A stretch of 64,000 nucleotides of DNA from DATATV01 sp035551355 (GCA_035551355.1 DASZNF010000038.1:26342-90341); one strand, 5' to 3'. Positions 1 to 9,460 are shown, counted from the first letter of the stretch. Translations and numbers: made by a program. The notes: generated by a model not told the origin, from the letters alone.

Positions 1-1
1 G

Positions 2-2197
2 ATGCTGCGCGATTCGTTCACCCTCAACAAGAAGATCGCCAGCGCCCGGGCCTATGTGGACGGTCTCGGCGTCGACGAGCTGCACGTCAACGGCCACACC
101 GTCGGCGACAACGTGCTCGATCCGCCCGACACTCCGTACCAGCAACGCGATCTCTATCAGACCTTCGACGTGACCAGCGAGCTGCGGCAGGGCGGCAACG
201 CGGTCGGCCTCTGGCTGGGCAACGGTTACGACGCGAACTTCAGCCCGTACGGCTTCCGCTGGCTAGGCCCGGAACAGGCGATCCTGTTGCTGTCGGTCAC
301 CTACACCGACGGCTCCCACCAGACCATCACCACCGACCCCGGCTGGTCCTGGTCCACCGGCGCAATTGTCACCAACGGCATTTACGCGGGCGAGACCTAC
401 GACGCCACCCGCGCCCAACCCGGCTGGGACCAGCCCGGTTTCGCCGCGACCGGCTGGCATCCGGTGACCACCACGGCCGCGCCGAGCGCGAATCTGGTCG
501 CCGACACCGTGCCGCCGGTGCGGGTGGTGCAGAGCCTGCGGCCGGTGCGGATGACCGAACCCCAGCCGGGCGTGTACGTCTACGACCTCGGCCAGAACAT
601 CGCGGGCGTGGAACGGCTGCGAGTCAGAGGACCGGCGGGTACCACGGTCAGCCTGCGCACCGCGGAGGACCTCGACGCCACCGGCATGCTGGACATCACC
701 ACCAACCGCAACGCCGCGTCCACCGATCGCTACACCCTGGCCGGCACCGGCAGCGTGGAGACCTACCAGCCGCGGTTCACCTACCACGGCTTCCGCTACG
801 TCGAAGTCACCGGTTTCCCCGGCACACCGACGATCGACGCGATCTCCGGCCAGGCAACACACGCCGACGTGACCTCCACCGGCACCTTCACCTCCTCGGA
901 TGCGTTGTTGAACCAGATCTGGCAGAACAACCGCTGGACGATGCTGAACAACTCGATGAGCACGCCGACCGACAACCCGGTGCGCGACGAGCGGACGCCG
1001 CCCGGCATGGACGTGCAGGCCTACCACGACGCGTCGATGCGCGAGTTCGACATGGATCGCTTCTACGCCAACTACTTGCAGGACATGCCGCCCGGCCAGG
1101 CGCTGCCCGGCGACGCCGGTAACGCGCAGAACCCGGACATGGGCGGCGACCAGATATCCCTGGCCTGGACGCTTTATCAGCAGTACGGCGACCGCGCCAC
1201 GCTCGCCGGGATGTATCCGGCGATGAAGGCTTTCGTCGACACGAACGCGACGAACGTGCCCAGCCACATCTGGCCCGCGGACCACGGTTTCGGCGACTGG
1301 TGCCCGCCGGTGTACGGCCCGGGCGTGAACGGCGGCCTCGGCAGCCCGGGCATCGGCTCGTGCACGAGCGAGGTGTCGCTGGTGAACACCGCGCTGTCCT
1401 ACCTGCAAGCCACCGATGTGGCCGACGCCGCCAAGGCGCTGGACAGTGCCACGGATTTCAGTCACTACACGGATCTGGCCGCGTCGATCAAAACCGCCTT
1501 CAACAACACGTTCCTCAATGCCGCACACAACGGTTACGCCGACGGCCGCCAGACGACCAGCATCCTGCCGCTCGCCCTCGGCCTGGTGCCCGACGAGGAT
1601 GTGTCGGCAGTGGGCGACCAGCTCGTGCGCACGATCCTGGACACCGACAACGGCCATCTGGACACCGGCATCTTCGGGACCCGCTACCTGATGGACGCAC
1701 TCAACCGCGTCGGCCGCCCGGACGTGGCGATGACCGTGCTGGACCAGAAGACGTATCCCGGTTTCGGCTACGAGATCGGTCAGGGCGCGACCACCGACTG
1801 GGAGGAGTGGACCTACCGCTCCAGCATGGAATCGCACGACCACGCGATGTTCGCCGGTGTCAATGCCTCGCTCTACACCGACCTGGCCGGAATCCAACCG
1901 GCCAGCGCGGGTTACGCCACCATCGACATCGCACCGCGGATCCCGGCCAACCTGCACCACGTGGCGGCCACCATCGACACGGTGCGCGGCCAGGTCGGCT
2001 CGGCGTGGACGAAAACCGACCACACCTTCACCCTCGACGTGACCGTCCCGGTCAACGCCACCGCCACGGTGTCGGTCCCTCTGTTCGGCGCAAACCCGCG
2101 TGCTGTGCACACCAGCGCAACGCTGCTGAGCGTGCACGACGGCGTGGCCGAGTACGCGGTGGGGTCGGGACATTGGCACTTCTCGGCCATCCAGTGA
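2..2197 (+). CDS. Alpha-L-rhamnosidase (GH78), 5'-truncated by window edge
   Basis: Bacterial alpha-L-rhamnosidase that hydrolyses terminal alpha-L-rhamnose from glycosides or polysaccharides. The visible 731 residues begin inside the N-terminal beta-sandwich (DELHVNG, then YQTFDVTSEL) and run through the concanavalin-like domain (VYDLGQNIAGVE near residue 190) into the (alpha/alpha)6 catalytic barrel. There, DNPVRDERTPPGMD (about residue 325) and TDWEEWT (about residue 598) sit where the family carries its acidic catalytic residues. A C-terminal beta-sandwich closes the protein. GH78 enzymes are usually 850-1,100 residues, so the true start, and any signal peptide, lies upstream of the window. 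The ATG at position 2 is probably internal. The family call is firm; substrate and cellular location are not visible. Confidence 0.9.
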   Translation: MLRDSFTLNKKIASARAYVDGLGVDELHVNGHTVGDNVLDPPDTPYQQRDLYQTFDVTSELRQGGNAVGLWLGNGYDANFSPYGFRWLGPEQAILLLSVTYTDGSHQTITTDPGWSWSTGAIVTNGIYAGETYDATRAQPGWDQPGFAATGWHPVTTTAAPSANLVADTVPPVRVVQSLRPVRMTEPQPGVYVYDLGQNIAGVERLRVRGPAGTTVSLRTAEDLDATGMLDITTNRNAASTDRYTLAGTGSVETYQPRFTYHGFRYVEVTGFPGTPTIDAISGQATHADVTSTGTFTSSDALLNQIWQNNRWTMLNNSMSTPTDNPVRDERTPPGMDVQAYHDASMREFDMDRFYANYLQDMPPGQALPGDAGNAQNPDMGGDQISLAWTLYQQYGDRATLAGMYPAMKAFVDTNATNVPSHIWPADHGFGDWCPPVYGPGVNGGLGSPGIGSCTSEVSLVNTALSYLQATDVADAAKALDSATDFSHYTDLAASIKTAFNNTFLNAAHNGYADGRQTTSILPLALGLVPDEDVSAVGDQLVRTILDTDNGHLDTGIFGTRYLMDALNRVGRPDVAMTVLDQKTYPGFGYEIGQGATTDWEEWTYRSSMESHDHAMFAGVNASLYTDLAGIQPASAGYATIDIAPRIPANLHHVAATIDTVRGQVGSAWTKTDHTFTLDVTVPVNATATVSVPLFGANPRAVHTSATLLSVHDGVAEYAVGSGHWHFSAIQ

Positions 2198-2274
2198 ACC
2201 AACTGGACCCCCTGACATTCCCCGTCGGCGATCCGGTCACGACCCAGCACAGATCCACCAGCGGACGAGGCGGA

Positions 2275-3201
2275 TCAGACGGTGAGCACGAGCTTGCCCT
2301 GGAGATGACCGCGGTCCAGCCGCCGGTGCGCGTCGGCGACGCGCTCGAACGGGAACGTCTCCGGCACATGCACCCGCAGCCTGCCCTGTTCGACGAGTTC
2401 GACCAGCCCGCGCAGGGCGACCGGATCCGGGTCGACCGCGATGCCACTGAAACGCATGCCGGCCGCCTCGAACGTGGCGGCGAGCCCCGAATCCTGGTCG
2501 GCGACCGCCGTCACCAGGTGCCCTCCGGGGCGCAGCACGCCGAGCGACCGCTCGACGGTGTCGCCGCCGAGTGTGTCGAGCACCAGGTCGACATCGCCGA
2601 CCGCCTCGGCGAAATCGACCCTCGTGTAGTCGATCACCTCGTCGGCGCCGAACCCCTCCACGAACTCCCGCTTGCTCCCGCCTGCGGTCGTGATCACGTA
2701 CGCGCCGAGTGCTTTCGCGATCTGGATCGCGACGTGGCCGACCCCGCCGCCACCGCCGTGGACCAGAACGCGGTCGCCCGCGGTCACGCCGCCGAGGTCG
2801 ACCAGGCCTTGCCATGCCGTCAGCCCGACAATCGGCAACGCCGCCGCCTCGACGTGCGAGAGCGACGCCGGCTTGCGCGCCAGGTGCAACGCCGGCGCCG
2901 ACACGAACTCGGCGTACGCGTGGGCGGCCCGGGGAAACAGTGGCATGCCGAACACCTCGTCGCCGGGCCGAAACCGCCAGGTCTGCGCCTGTTCCACCAC
3001 CCCGCTGATGTCCCAGCCGAGAACGAACGGCGGCGCGCCCATCAGCGGGAACTCGCCGGCCCGCAGGCGCGCCTCCAGTGGGTTGAGCCCGATCGCCCTG
3101 ACCCGGACGAGGACCTCGGTCGGCACGGGCCGGGGCGCGGGCGCGTCCACGATGGTGAGCACCTCGGGACCGCCGAGCGTGTGCTGGGTGATGACTCGCA
3201 T
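2275..3201 (-). CDS. NADP-dependent quinone oxidoreductase-type MDR protein
   Basis: Medium-chain dehydrogenase/reductase without zinc ligands, of the quinone oxidoreductase/enoyl-reductase type, predicted to transfer hydride from NADPH to a quinone or alpha,beta-unsaturated carbonyl. It has 308 residues, the normal length. The GroES-like N-terminal half carries PFVLGWDISGVVE; the Rossmann half has the nucleotide loop GGGGGVG near residue 148 and ends with the typical HRRLDRGHLQGKLVLTV tail. The ATG at 3201 has an AGGAGAG Shine-Dalgarno a few bases upstream. It is a single gene, convergent with the rhamnosidase. An inverted repeat just upstream may regulate it. The natural substrate cannot be inferred. 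Confidence 0.88.
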   Translation of the reverse strand: MRVITQHTLGGPEVLTIVDAPAPRPVPTEVLVRVRAIGLNPLEARLRAGEFPLMGAPPFVLGWDISGVVEQAQTWRFRPGDEVFGMPLFPRAAHAYAEFVSAPALHLARKPASLSHVEAAALPIVGLTAWQGLVDLGGVTAGDRVLVHGGGGGVGHVAIQIAKALGAYVITTAGGSKREFVEGFGADEVIDYTRVDFAEAVGDVDLVLDTLGGDTVERSLGVLRPGGHLVTAVADQDSGLAATFEAAGMRFSGIAVDPDPVALRGLVELVEQGRLRVHVPETFPFERVADAHRRLDRGHLQGKLVLTV

Positions 3202-3213
3202 GACTCTCCTGGC

Positions 3214-3234
3214 TCTGGGTGGGAGAAACCCAGA
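3214..3234 (-). promoter_or_regulatory. Inverted repeat in the leader of the quinone oxidoreductase
   Basis: TCTGGGT (3214-3220) and ACCCAGA (3228-3234) are perfect 7-bp inverted arms around a 7-base spacer, placed 13-33 bases before the ATG at 3201. It could be an operator for an unlinked regulator or a leader hairpin. No dedicated regulator gene is adjacent. Confidence 0.35.
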
Positions 3235-3321
3235 TTAGGATTCGCCATGGGAACCCCCAGGTACCTGTGGCCTCATGAGCGGTCTCGGTCCCAGTGACGC
3301 CTTTCTCGCCGCCTCGCCGTG

Positions 3322-4569
3322 TCACACGCGCTCGGCCAGCCAGGACCGGTAGCGCGGCAGCAACCGGGACCGACGTCGCTTGTCCAGCCGCAGCGCCGCA
3401 TCCGGATCGGTGACCTCCGGCGCACTCCCCCACGCCGCCGTCCGGCGCAGTATCCACCGCACTGCGGCCTGTTTCGCCGCGGCCGCCGTCGCCTTGTCCG
3501 GTCCACCCGATGCGGGAATCGACTCAGGACCCGGCCGTCCGGCCGCCCAGTCCTGCGGCAGCGACGGCCGTTGGGCCAGGGCGGTGGCCACGCCGACCAG
3601 GGACACCCCGGCCGACAGCACCTCGCTCGCGCCCGTGCTGGTGCGCACCCCACCGGTGAGCATCACCGGCATGGCCGCGACCGCCACGATGTCCGTTGCC
3701 AGATCGAGAAAGTACGCCTCGCGCGCGCGGGTTCGCTCGTCCAGCCCGGCGCCGTGCATGACCGGTCGTTCCGCGCTGCCGCCGGACAACTCCAACAGGT
3801 CGATCCGTTGCGGGCCAAGCAGTTCGACCACCCGCAGCGCGTCTTCCCCAGCGAAACCGCCACGCTGGAAATCCGCGGTGTTGAGTTTGACGCCCAGTCC
3901 GGTCCCGCTGGGCAGCTCCGCCCGCACGGCCTCGACGATCTCCAGCAGCAGCCGGGCCCGGCACTCGATCGTGCCGCCCCACGCGTCGGATCGCCGATTG
4001 GTCAACGGGGACAGGAACTGCGACAGCAGATAGCCGTGCGCGGCGTGGATCTGCACGCCGGCGAACCCGGTCTGCGCGGCCCGGGCCGCGCTGGTGGCGA
4101 ACATCCGGATCACCGCGCGGATGTCGGCCTCGGTCATGGCCTCCGGCACCGCGAAGTCCCCGCCCAGCGGCACGGCCGATGGCGACCAGGCGATACCACC
4201 CAGATCGGCGCGGACCTGGGCGCCGGGATGGTTGAGCTGCATCCACGCGCTCGCGCCGCCGGAACCGGCCGCCCGCGCCCAAGCCACGAAGGGGTCGAGC
4301 GGCGTCCGGGCGTCGAGCACCACCCCGGCCGGGCCGGTCATCGCCCGCGGGTCGACCATCACATTGCCGGTCAGCAGCAGGCCCGCGCCCCCTCGGCTCC
4401 ACGCCCGATATAATGTGCGCAGCCGGTGGTCGGGCACCTGCCCGGCCGCGGCCAGGTTCTCCTCCATGGACGCCTTGGCGATCCGATTGGGCAGCTCGAT
4501 GCCACCGGGCAGCCGCAGCGGCGCGAACAGTCCCACGTATTGCACGATAGGCAAGCCGTTGGGCATCAT
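3322..4569 (-). CDS. Old Yellow Enzyme-family FMN oxidoreductase (NADH:flavin oxidoreductase)
   Basis: FMN-dependent ene-reductase or 2,4-dienoyl-CoA-reductase-like TIM barrel, about 415 residues. Family signatures are the N-terminal LRLPGGIELPNRI, MQLNHPGAQ in the FMN-binding half, the substrate His motif GVQIHAAHGYLLSQFLSP, and VMLTGGVRTS in the phosphate-binding region. No C-terminal 4Fe-4S/NADH domain follows, so it is a single-domain OYE. The start is ambiguous: ATGs at 4569 and 4566 both lack a clear Shine-Dalgarno, and longer frames would run into the divergent aldo/keto reductase. The two genes are head to head with essentially no gap, and their start region holds the 14-bp motif repeated at 9536-9549. 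It is probably a reduction step of the adjacent catabolic island. Confidence 0.88.
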   Translation of the reverse strand: MMPNGLPIVQYVGLFAPLRLPGGIELPNRIAKASMEENLAAAGQVPDHRLRTLYRAWSRGGAGLLLTGNVMVDPRAMTGPAGVVLDARTPLDPFVAWARAAGSGGASAWMQLNHPGAQVRADLGGIAWSPSAVPLGGDFAVPEAMTEADIRAVIRMFATSAARAAQTGFAGVQIHAAHGYLLSQFLSPLTNRRSDAWGGTIECRARLLLEIVEAVRAELPSGTGLGVKLNTADFQRGGFAGEDALRVVELLGPQRIDLLELSGGSAERPVMHGAGLDERTRAREAYFLDLATDIVAVAAMPVMLTGGVRTSTGASEVLSAGVSLVGVATALAQRPSLPQDWAAGRPGPESIPASGGPDKATAAAAKQAAVRWILRRTAAWGSAPEVTDPDAALRLDKRRRSRLLPRYRSWLAERV

Positions 4570-4576
4570 GCAATGC
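4563..4576. promoter_or_regulatory. Putative shared operator, copy 1 (OYE / aldo-keto reductase)
   Basis: GCATCATGCAATGC on the + strand is exactly the reverse complement of GCATTGCATGATGC at 9536-9549. It covers the start codons of the divergent genes and contains the 13-bp palindrome CATGCA-A-TGCATG (4567-4579). An identical AT-rich 14-mer in two divergent promoter regions of the same island suggests one regulator, most simply the IclR protein encoded between them. The position over the starts implies direct occlusion. Confidence 0.6.
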
Positions 4577-5503
4577 ATGGAGACTGAGGCCACGCCCGCC
4601 CCGATCGTGCTCGGCGGCAACGTGTTCGGCTGGACCGCCGGCCGGGACGACTCGTTCGCCGTGCTGGACACCTATCTCGCCGCGGGTGGCACGCAACTGG
4701 ACACCGCCGACTCCTACTCGCAGTGGGCGCCCGGCAATTCCGGCGGCGAATCCGAGACGATGATCGGCGCCTGGCTGGCCGGCCGCACCGACCCACCCGC
4801 GCTGGCCATCGCCAGCAAGGTCGGCCAGGCCACCGCGCGCAAGGGGCTGGCCGAGGCCAACATCCACGCCGCGGCCCGGGATTCGCTGCACCGGCTGGGC
4901 CGTTCCACCCTCGACCTGTACTACGCGCATTTCGACGAGGACGGGCGGCCGATCGAGGAGATCGCCCGCGCGTTCTCCCGACTGCTCGACGAGGGCCTGA
5001 TCAAGGCCATCGGCGTGTCCAACTTCAGCGCCGAGCGGATCACCGCCTGGCTGGATGTGGCGCAGCGGGACGGACTGCACCCGCCCACCGTGATCCAGAA
5101 GCAGTACAGCCTGGTCGAGCGCGGTATCGAGGCCGACATCGTGCCGCTGGCCCAGGCCCGCGGCCTGACCATCACCACCTACTACTCGCTGGCCCGCGGG
5201 TTCCTCACCGGCAAGTACCGGGACGGCGCGCCGCCGGTGGACAGTCCGCGCGCCTCGATCGCCGCCGGATACCTCGATGATCGGGGCCGGGCCGTCCTGA
5301 CCGCGCTGGACGAGGTGGCCGCGCGTCACCAGACCGCCCCGGCCGCCATCGCGCTGGCCTGGCTGGCCGCCCGGCCCGCGGTCAGCGGGGTCATCGCCTC
5401 GGCCCGCACCACCGGGCAGCTCACGGATGTGCTCGCGGCGGGCACCGTGCGCCTGACCGACAAGGACATCGCCCAGCTGGACGCGGCCTCGGCCGCGCGA
5501 TAG
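4577..5503 (+). CDS. Aldo/keto reductase
   Basis: NADPH-dependent carbonyl reductase of the AKR superfamily, a (beta/alpha)8 barrel of about 308 residues. The AKR tetrad is visible: Asp and Tyr in LDTADSYSQW, Lys in IASKVG, and His in DLYYAHFDED. The cofactor-binding end shows VSGVIASARTTGQL. The closest general type is the YajO/Tas-like reductases. ATG candidates at 4577 and, in frame, 4568 both lie within the putative operator, without a strong ribosome binding site, so a leaderless transcript is possible. It is divergent from the OYE gene and 26 bases upstream of the IclR gene. Expected role: reduction of an aldehyde or ketone intermediate. Confidence 0.88.
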   Translation: METEATPAPIVLGGNVFGWTAGRDDSFAVLDTYLAAGGTQLDTADSYSQWAPGNSGGESETMIGAWLAGRTDPPALAIASKVGQATARKGLAEANIHAAARDSLHRLGRSTLDLYYAHFDEDGRPIEEIARAFSRLLDEGLIKAIGVSNFSAERITAWLDVAQRDGLHPPTVIQKQYSLVERGIEADIVPLAQARGLTITTYYSLARGFLTGKYRDGAPPVDSPRASIAAGYLDDRGRAVLTALDEVAARHQTAPAAIALAWLAARPAVSGVIASARTTGQLTDVLAAGTVRLTDKDIAQLDAASAAR

Positions 5504-5529
5504 CCGTTGTCGTCACTAGGATTCTCCGC

Positions 5530-6399
5530 ATGAGCGAGCCGATCCCATCCGTCTCCGGAGGGGACAAACACGGCGTGATCACCGCGCTGCGCCGCGGCCT
5601 GGACATCCTGGACATGTTCAGCGCCGAGCGGCGCATCGTGGGCATCACCGACATCGCGCTCGAACTGGACATCCACAAGTCCAGCGCGTCCCGGCTCGCG
5701 GCCACGCTCGCCTCCTCCGGCTACCTGGTGGCGGCCTCGGCCGGGAACTACGCGCTGGGCCCGCGACTGGCCGCGCTGGGCTCGGTCGCGGCCTCCCGGC
5801 AGGACCTCAGCGCCGTGGTCACCCCGTTTCTGGCCGAGCTGGTGGACGTGACCGGCGAGACCGGCCACCTGTCCGTGTTGGACGGCACGCTGGCCAAGAC
5901 CGTGCAGGTGGTGGACGGCTGGCACACCGTGCGCATGCATTCCTGGGTCGGCAAGCTCTCCCCCGCGCACTGCAGTTCGATGGGCAAGGCGGTGCTGGCC
6001 GGACTGTCCGACGCCGAACTGGCCCGGCGCTACCCCGAGCCCGACCTGGAGGTGCGCACCGAGCGCACCATCGCCACCCTCGGCCAGCTGCGCAAGGAAC
6101 TCGAACACATCCGCCGCACCGGCGCCGCCCTGGACAACGAGGAACTGGAGGCGGGGCTGCGGTGCGTGGCCGCGCCGGTGTTCGCGCCGGACGGCACGCT
6201 GGACGCCGGTATCAGCATCTCCGGCCCGGCCCAGCGGCTGACCCGCGACCGGATGGCGGTGCTGGCCCGGCTGGTCCGCTGGCACGCCTGGCGGGCCAGT
6301 GTGGCGCGCGGGGTGCTCGCGGTGCCCGCCGGATGGCCGGCCGCGCCCGCCACCCGGCCGCCCGCGCCGGACTGGGTGGAGCGCCGCACCGCCTCCTGA
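5530..6399 (+). CDS. IclR-family transcriptional regulator (catabolic island)
   Basis: One-component ligand-responsive repressor/activator, 289 residues. The N-terminal winged helix-turn-helix spans about residues 15-75 (ALRRGLDILDMFSAERR, then KSSASRLAATLASSGYL), followed by the GAF-like IclR effector domain (HCSSMGKAVLAG near residue 150, AAPVFAPDG near 218). It lies inside the island between the aldo/keto reductase and the flavoprotein/aldehyde dehydrogenase pair, same strand as the reductase. Two identical 14-bp motifs in divergent promoters on either side (4563 and 9536) are plausible targets. No copy was seen directly before this gene, so it may be transcribed with the aldo/keto reductase. 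Confidence 0.93.
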   Translation: MSEPIPSVSGGDKHGVITALRRGLDILDMFSAERRIVGITDIALELDIHKSSASRLAATLASSGYLVAASAGNYALGPRLAALGSVAASRQDLSAVVTPFLAELVDVTGETGHLSVLDGTLAKTVQVVDGWHTVRMHSWVGKLSPAHCSSMGKAVLAGLSDAELARRYPEPDLEVRTERTIATLGQLRKELEHIRRTGAALDNEELEAGLRCVAAPVFAPDGTLDAGISISGPAQRLTRDRMAVLARLVRWHAWRASVARGVLAVPAGWPAAPATRPPAPDWVERRTAS

Positions 6400-6413
6400 T
6401 CGGCGCCGACCGG

Positions 6414-8036
6414 TCAGCGCCGCGCCGTGTCCAGGCCGGCCAGCCAGCCGAACGTCATGCCCACGGCCAGGGTCGCGCCCGGCCCGGGATAGCCGTCGCC
6501 CGTCCAGAACGCGGCCGCGTTGCCCACCGCGTACAGCCCGGGCAGCACCGATCCGTCGGCCGTGCACACCCGCCCGGTGGGGTCGGTGACCGGCCCGCCC
6601 TTCGAGCCGATCACCCCGGAGTAGACCCGCATCGCGTAGTACGGCGGCCGGTCGATGGGGCCGAGGCAGTGGTTGCCGGGCTGCCACGGATCGCCGTAGT
6701 AGGCGTCGTAGGCGTTCTCGCCGCGATGGAAGTCCTGATCGATTCCCTCGGCGCAGCAACGGTTCCAGCGATCGATCGTCCACTTCAGGCCTTCGGCGTC
6801 GACGCCGGTGCGATCGGCCAGCGCGGCCAGGTCCGGCGCGGTGACGATGTGGCCGGGCAGCTCGCCGGCCGGCGTCAGTCCGGGAAGGGTGTAGCGGGCC
6901 CGGAATCCCTCGTCGAACACCAGGTACGCCTCGCTGTCGGCGGGCGCGCCGTCGGCGTCCAGCCGGTGCATGACCTTGCCGAACTCGTTGTACGGCAACG
7001 CTTCGTCGAGAAACCGGCGCCCCTGCCGGTTGACCACGATCTGCCGCGGCACCCCCCGCTCCCGCACCAGCCCCCGCGGATACGGCCGACCGTCCACCAG
7101 ATCGCCCTCGGGCTGGGCCATCGGCATCCACCAGCCCTCACCCAGATTCTCCAGTGGCAGCCCCAGTTCCCTGGCGATGTTCAGCGCGACCCCGGTGTCG
7201 CTGGGCGCGGAGGCGGACACGCCGAGCCCGGCGGGCAGGTGCCTGCGGCGCAACTCGGCCGCACCGTCGAACGCGCCGGTCGCCAGAATCACCGCGCCGG
7301 CAGGCACCTGACGCTCGCCGTCCGCGGTGCGCACGCGCACGCCGGTCACCCGGCCGTCCTCGGTGGTCACCCCGGCCAGCGCCGTGTCGGTGCGCACCGT
7401 GGCCCCGGCCCGGACCGCGCCGTCGAGCAACGCGGCAGTCAGTCCCACTCCGCCGGTACGGACTCCGGCCGCCAGCCGGGTGGCGAGCAGGTCGTGGTCG
7501 ATGTTGGCCGGGTAGCGCCACTTCTCCCACTCGGCGTGGGTGATCGGGCTGTAGCCGGGCGGCTGGCGTACCGACCACACCTCGGGCACCAGTTCGTTCA
7601 GGTCAAGGGGCGCCATGTCGAAACAGCGGCCGCCCTGGGTCGCTCCGGCGTAGTCCTGGTGGTAGTCGGGATAGTTGGGGCAGACCACGAACCGGTGCGG
7701 CGAATGCTTTTCCACGAACTCGGCCATCGCGCGAGCCTCGCGCACGAAGGTCCGGATCATCGGCGTGTACCGGGAATCGAAGATCTGGTCGAGATAGGTG
7801 TTGGCCAGCTCCTCGGAATCCTCCGCGTTCTCCGGCCTTCCGTTGGCGGGCAACCACACCCGGCCGCCGGACAGCGCGGTGGTGCCGCCGATCTGGTGCG
7901 CCGACTCGATGATCAGCGTGCGGCGGCCCTGAGTGGCCGCGGCCAGCGCGGCGGTCAGCCCGGCCGCGCCGGTGCCGGCGACCACGACATCGAAGCCCGG
8001 TTGGCGCACAATGGTTCCCTTCGGTGCGGCGGTCAC
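6414..8036 (-). CDS. FAD-dependent dehydrogenase (fumarate reductase / ketosteroid dehydrogenase-like)
   Basis: Flavoprotein of the FAD_binding_2 family, 540 residues, predicted to introduce or reduce a C=C bond next to a carbonyl or carboxylate. The FAD dinucleotide fold is at residues ~15-40 (VVVAGTGAAGLTAALAAA, then IESAHQIGGTTALSGG). The C-terminal FAD segment is LPGLYAVGNAAAFWTGDGYPGPG. This architecture is shared by 3-ketosteroid delta-1-dehydrogenases and fumarate reductase-like enzymes; which one is unresolved. The GTG start at 8036 overlaps the upstream aldehyde dehydrogenase stop as GTGA, so the two are translationally coupled. It converges on the IclR gene. Confidence 0.88.
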   Translation of the reverse strand: MTAAPKGTIVRQPGFDVVVAGTGAAGLTAALAAATQGRRTLIIESAHQIGGTTALSGGRVWLPANGRPENAEDSEELANTYLDQIFDSRYTPMIRTFVREARAMAEFVEKHSPHRFVVCPNYPDYHQDYAGATQGGRCFDMAPLDLNELVPEVWSVRQPPGYSPITHAEWEKWRYPANIDHDLLATRLAAGVRTGGVGLTAALLDGAVRAGATVRTDTALAGVTTEDGRVTGVRVRTADGERQVPAGAVILATGAFDGAAELRRRHLPAGLGVSASAPSDTGVALNIARELGLPLENLGEGWWMPMAQPEGDLVDGRPYPRGLVRERGVPRQIVVNRQGRRFLDEALPYNEFGKVMHRLDADGAPADSEAYLVFDEGFRARYTLPGLTPAGELPGHIVTAPDLAALADRTGVDAEGLKWTIDRWNRCCAEGIDQDFHRGENAYDAYYGDPWQPGNHCLGPIDRPPYYAMRVYSGVIGSKGGPVTDPTGRVCTADGSVLPGLYAVGNAAAFWTGDGYPGPGATLAVGMTFGWLAGLDTARR

Positions 8037-9460
8037 GGCCGACGCAGGTTGAGCACGATGATGCGCGGATCGGTCATGTCCTGCACCGCGTAGCGCGGCC
8101 CTTCCACGCCGTGCCCGCTGTCCTTGACCCCGCCGTAGGGCATGGCGTCGGCGTGGTAACTCGACGTGTCGTTGACCAGGACGCCGCCCACCCGTAGTGA
8201 ACGAGCGGCGTGGAAGGCCCGGTCCAGATCCTGGGTGAACACGCCGGTCTGCAGACCGTAGCGCCCGGCGTTGACCCGGGCGATCGCGTCGTCGAGATCG
8301 TCGACCGCGGCCACGGACACCACGGGGGCGAAGATCTCCTTGGTGAGCACGTCGCTGTCGGCGTCCGGTTCGGCCAGCAACGTTGGGGTCAACAGACTTC
8401 CGTCGCGTTCGCCACCGACCCGCAACCGGGCCGAGGAACGCGCGACCCAGTCCTCGGCCCGTTGCGCGTCGGCCAGCGAGATCAACGGCCCCAGATCGGT
8501 GCCCTCGGCCCGGGGATCGCCCGCGGTGAGCGTGCCGACGCGCTCGGCCAGCGCGGTGGTCAGCTCGTCGAACCGACTGCGGGCGACCAGAATCCGCTGC
8601 ACGCTGGTGCACACCTGCCCGGCCTTGCGGAATCCGGCGGTGGCCACCAGCCGCACCACCTCGTCCAGCCGGGCGTCGTCGGCGACGATGGACACGCTGT
8701 TGGAGCCCAGTTCCAGCTGGGTCCGGGCCAGCCCGGCGCCGGCCGAGATCATCCGCCCGACCTCGGTCGACCCGGTGAAGGTGTAGAACCGCACCCGATC
8801 GTCGTTCAGCAGCGCGGGTCCGAGCACGCTGCCCGGCCCGCACACCAGTTGCAGCAGCCCGGCGGGCAGACCGGCCTCGGCGAACGCGGTTACCGCGTGG
8901 ATCGCACTGAGCGGGGTGCGTTCGGCCGGTTTGAGCACCACCGCGTTGCCGGCCGCGATAGCCGGGCCGATCTTGTGGGCCACGGTGGACAACGGCGCGT
9001 TGAACGGCGCGATCGCCACCACCACCCCGACCGGCACCCGGATGGTGAAGGCCAGCCGGCCGTCGCTGCCCGGAGTCGCGGCCAGCGGGACCTGTTCGCC
9101 CGCGATGCGGATGGCCTCCTGCGCGCACAGCCGGTAGATGGCCACCGCCCGGCGCAGTTCGTTGCGCGCGTCGGCGGGGGTGAACCCGGTTTCGGCCACG
9201 TAGTCGGCCACGATCCGCTCGGCGCCGGCTTCCAGCAGTTCCGCCACGCGGTCCAGGATGCGGGCTCGTTCGGCCGGTTCGGGCGGGGTGTCGGCGGCGC
9301 GGTGCGCTCCGGCGATCGCGGCCCGCACCTGTTCCGGTGTGGCCTGGGCGATTTCCGCGACGACCTCGCCGGAGTACTTGTCCCGCACCGGAATTCGCTC
9401 GTCCGAACTGCGCCACTGGCTGTCGGTGAACAGGCCGCTCGGGCGGGTCGCTGTGCTCAC
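8033..9460 (-). CDS. NAD(P)-dependent aldehyde dehydrogenase
   Basis: Aldehyde dehydrogenase superfamily enzyme, 475 residues, oxidising an aldehyde intermediate to its acid. Seen in order: the cofactor segment APFNAPLSTVAHKIGPAIAAG then NAVVLKPAERTPL, the FTGSTEVG glycine motif, the general base Glu in LELGSNSVSIV, and the catalytic Cys in KAGQVCTSVQRILV. The GTG at 9460 is preferred because GAAGGAGA lies at proper distance upstream; longer starts would enter the palindromic operator. First gene of a two-gene operon with the flavoprotein, and divergent from the TPP enzyme gene. It may process the aldehyde released by that enzyme. Confidence 0.92.
   Translation of the reverse strand: MSTATRPSGLFTDSQWRSSDERIPVRDKYSGEVVAEIAQATPEQVRAAIAGAHRAADTPPEPAERARILDRVAELLEAGAERIVADYVAETGFTPADARNELRRAVAIYRLCAQEAIRIAGEQVPLAATPGSDGRLAFTIRVPVGVVVAIAPFNAPLSTVAHKIGPAIAAGNAVVLKPAERTPLSAIHAVTAFAEAGLPAGLLQLVCGPGSVLGPALLNDDRVRFYTFTGSTEVGRMISAGAGLARTQLELGSNSVSIVADDARLDEVVRLVATAGFRKAGQVCTSVQRILVARSRFDELTTALAERVGTLTAGDPRAEGTDLGPLISLADAQRAEDWVARSSARLRVGGERDGSLLTPTLLAEPDADSDVLTKEIFAPVVSVAAVDDLDDAIARVNAGRYGLQTGVFTQDLDRAFHAARSLRVGGVLVNDTSSYHADAMPYGGVKDSGHGVEGPRYAVQDMTDPRIIVLNLRRP

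Noticed and set aside
263..2218. 651-codon open frame on the strand opposite the rhamnosidase
   Set aside because: Arg/Val/His/Gly-rich shadow translation without domain features. The plus strand encodes a clear GH78 enzyme.
5931..5945. GCATGCATT-like sequence inside the IclR gene as a third operator copy
   Set aside because: It lies inside coding sequence and matches only the generic TGCAT core, not the 14-bp motif.
6162..8093. Long plus-strand frame across the flavoprotein gene, and similar long antisense frames (for example 9737-11437, 11256-13370, 21211-24336, 39477-41843)
   Set aside because: Typical high-GC antisense frames. They are repetitive in composition and lie opposite genes with strong motifs and ribosome sites.
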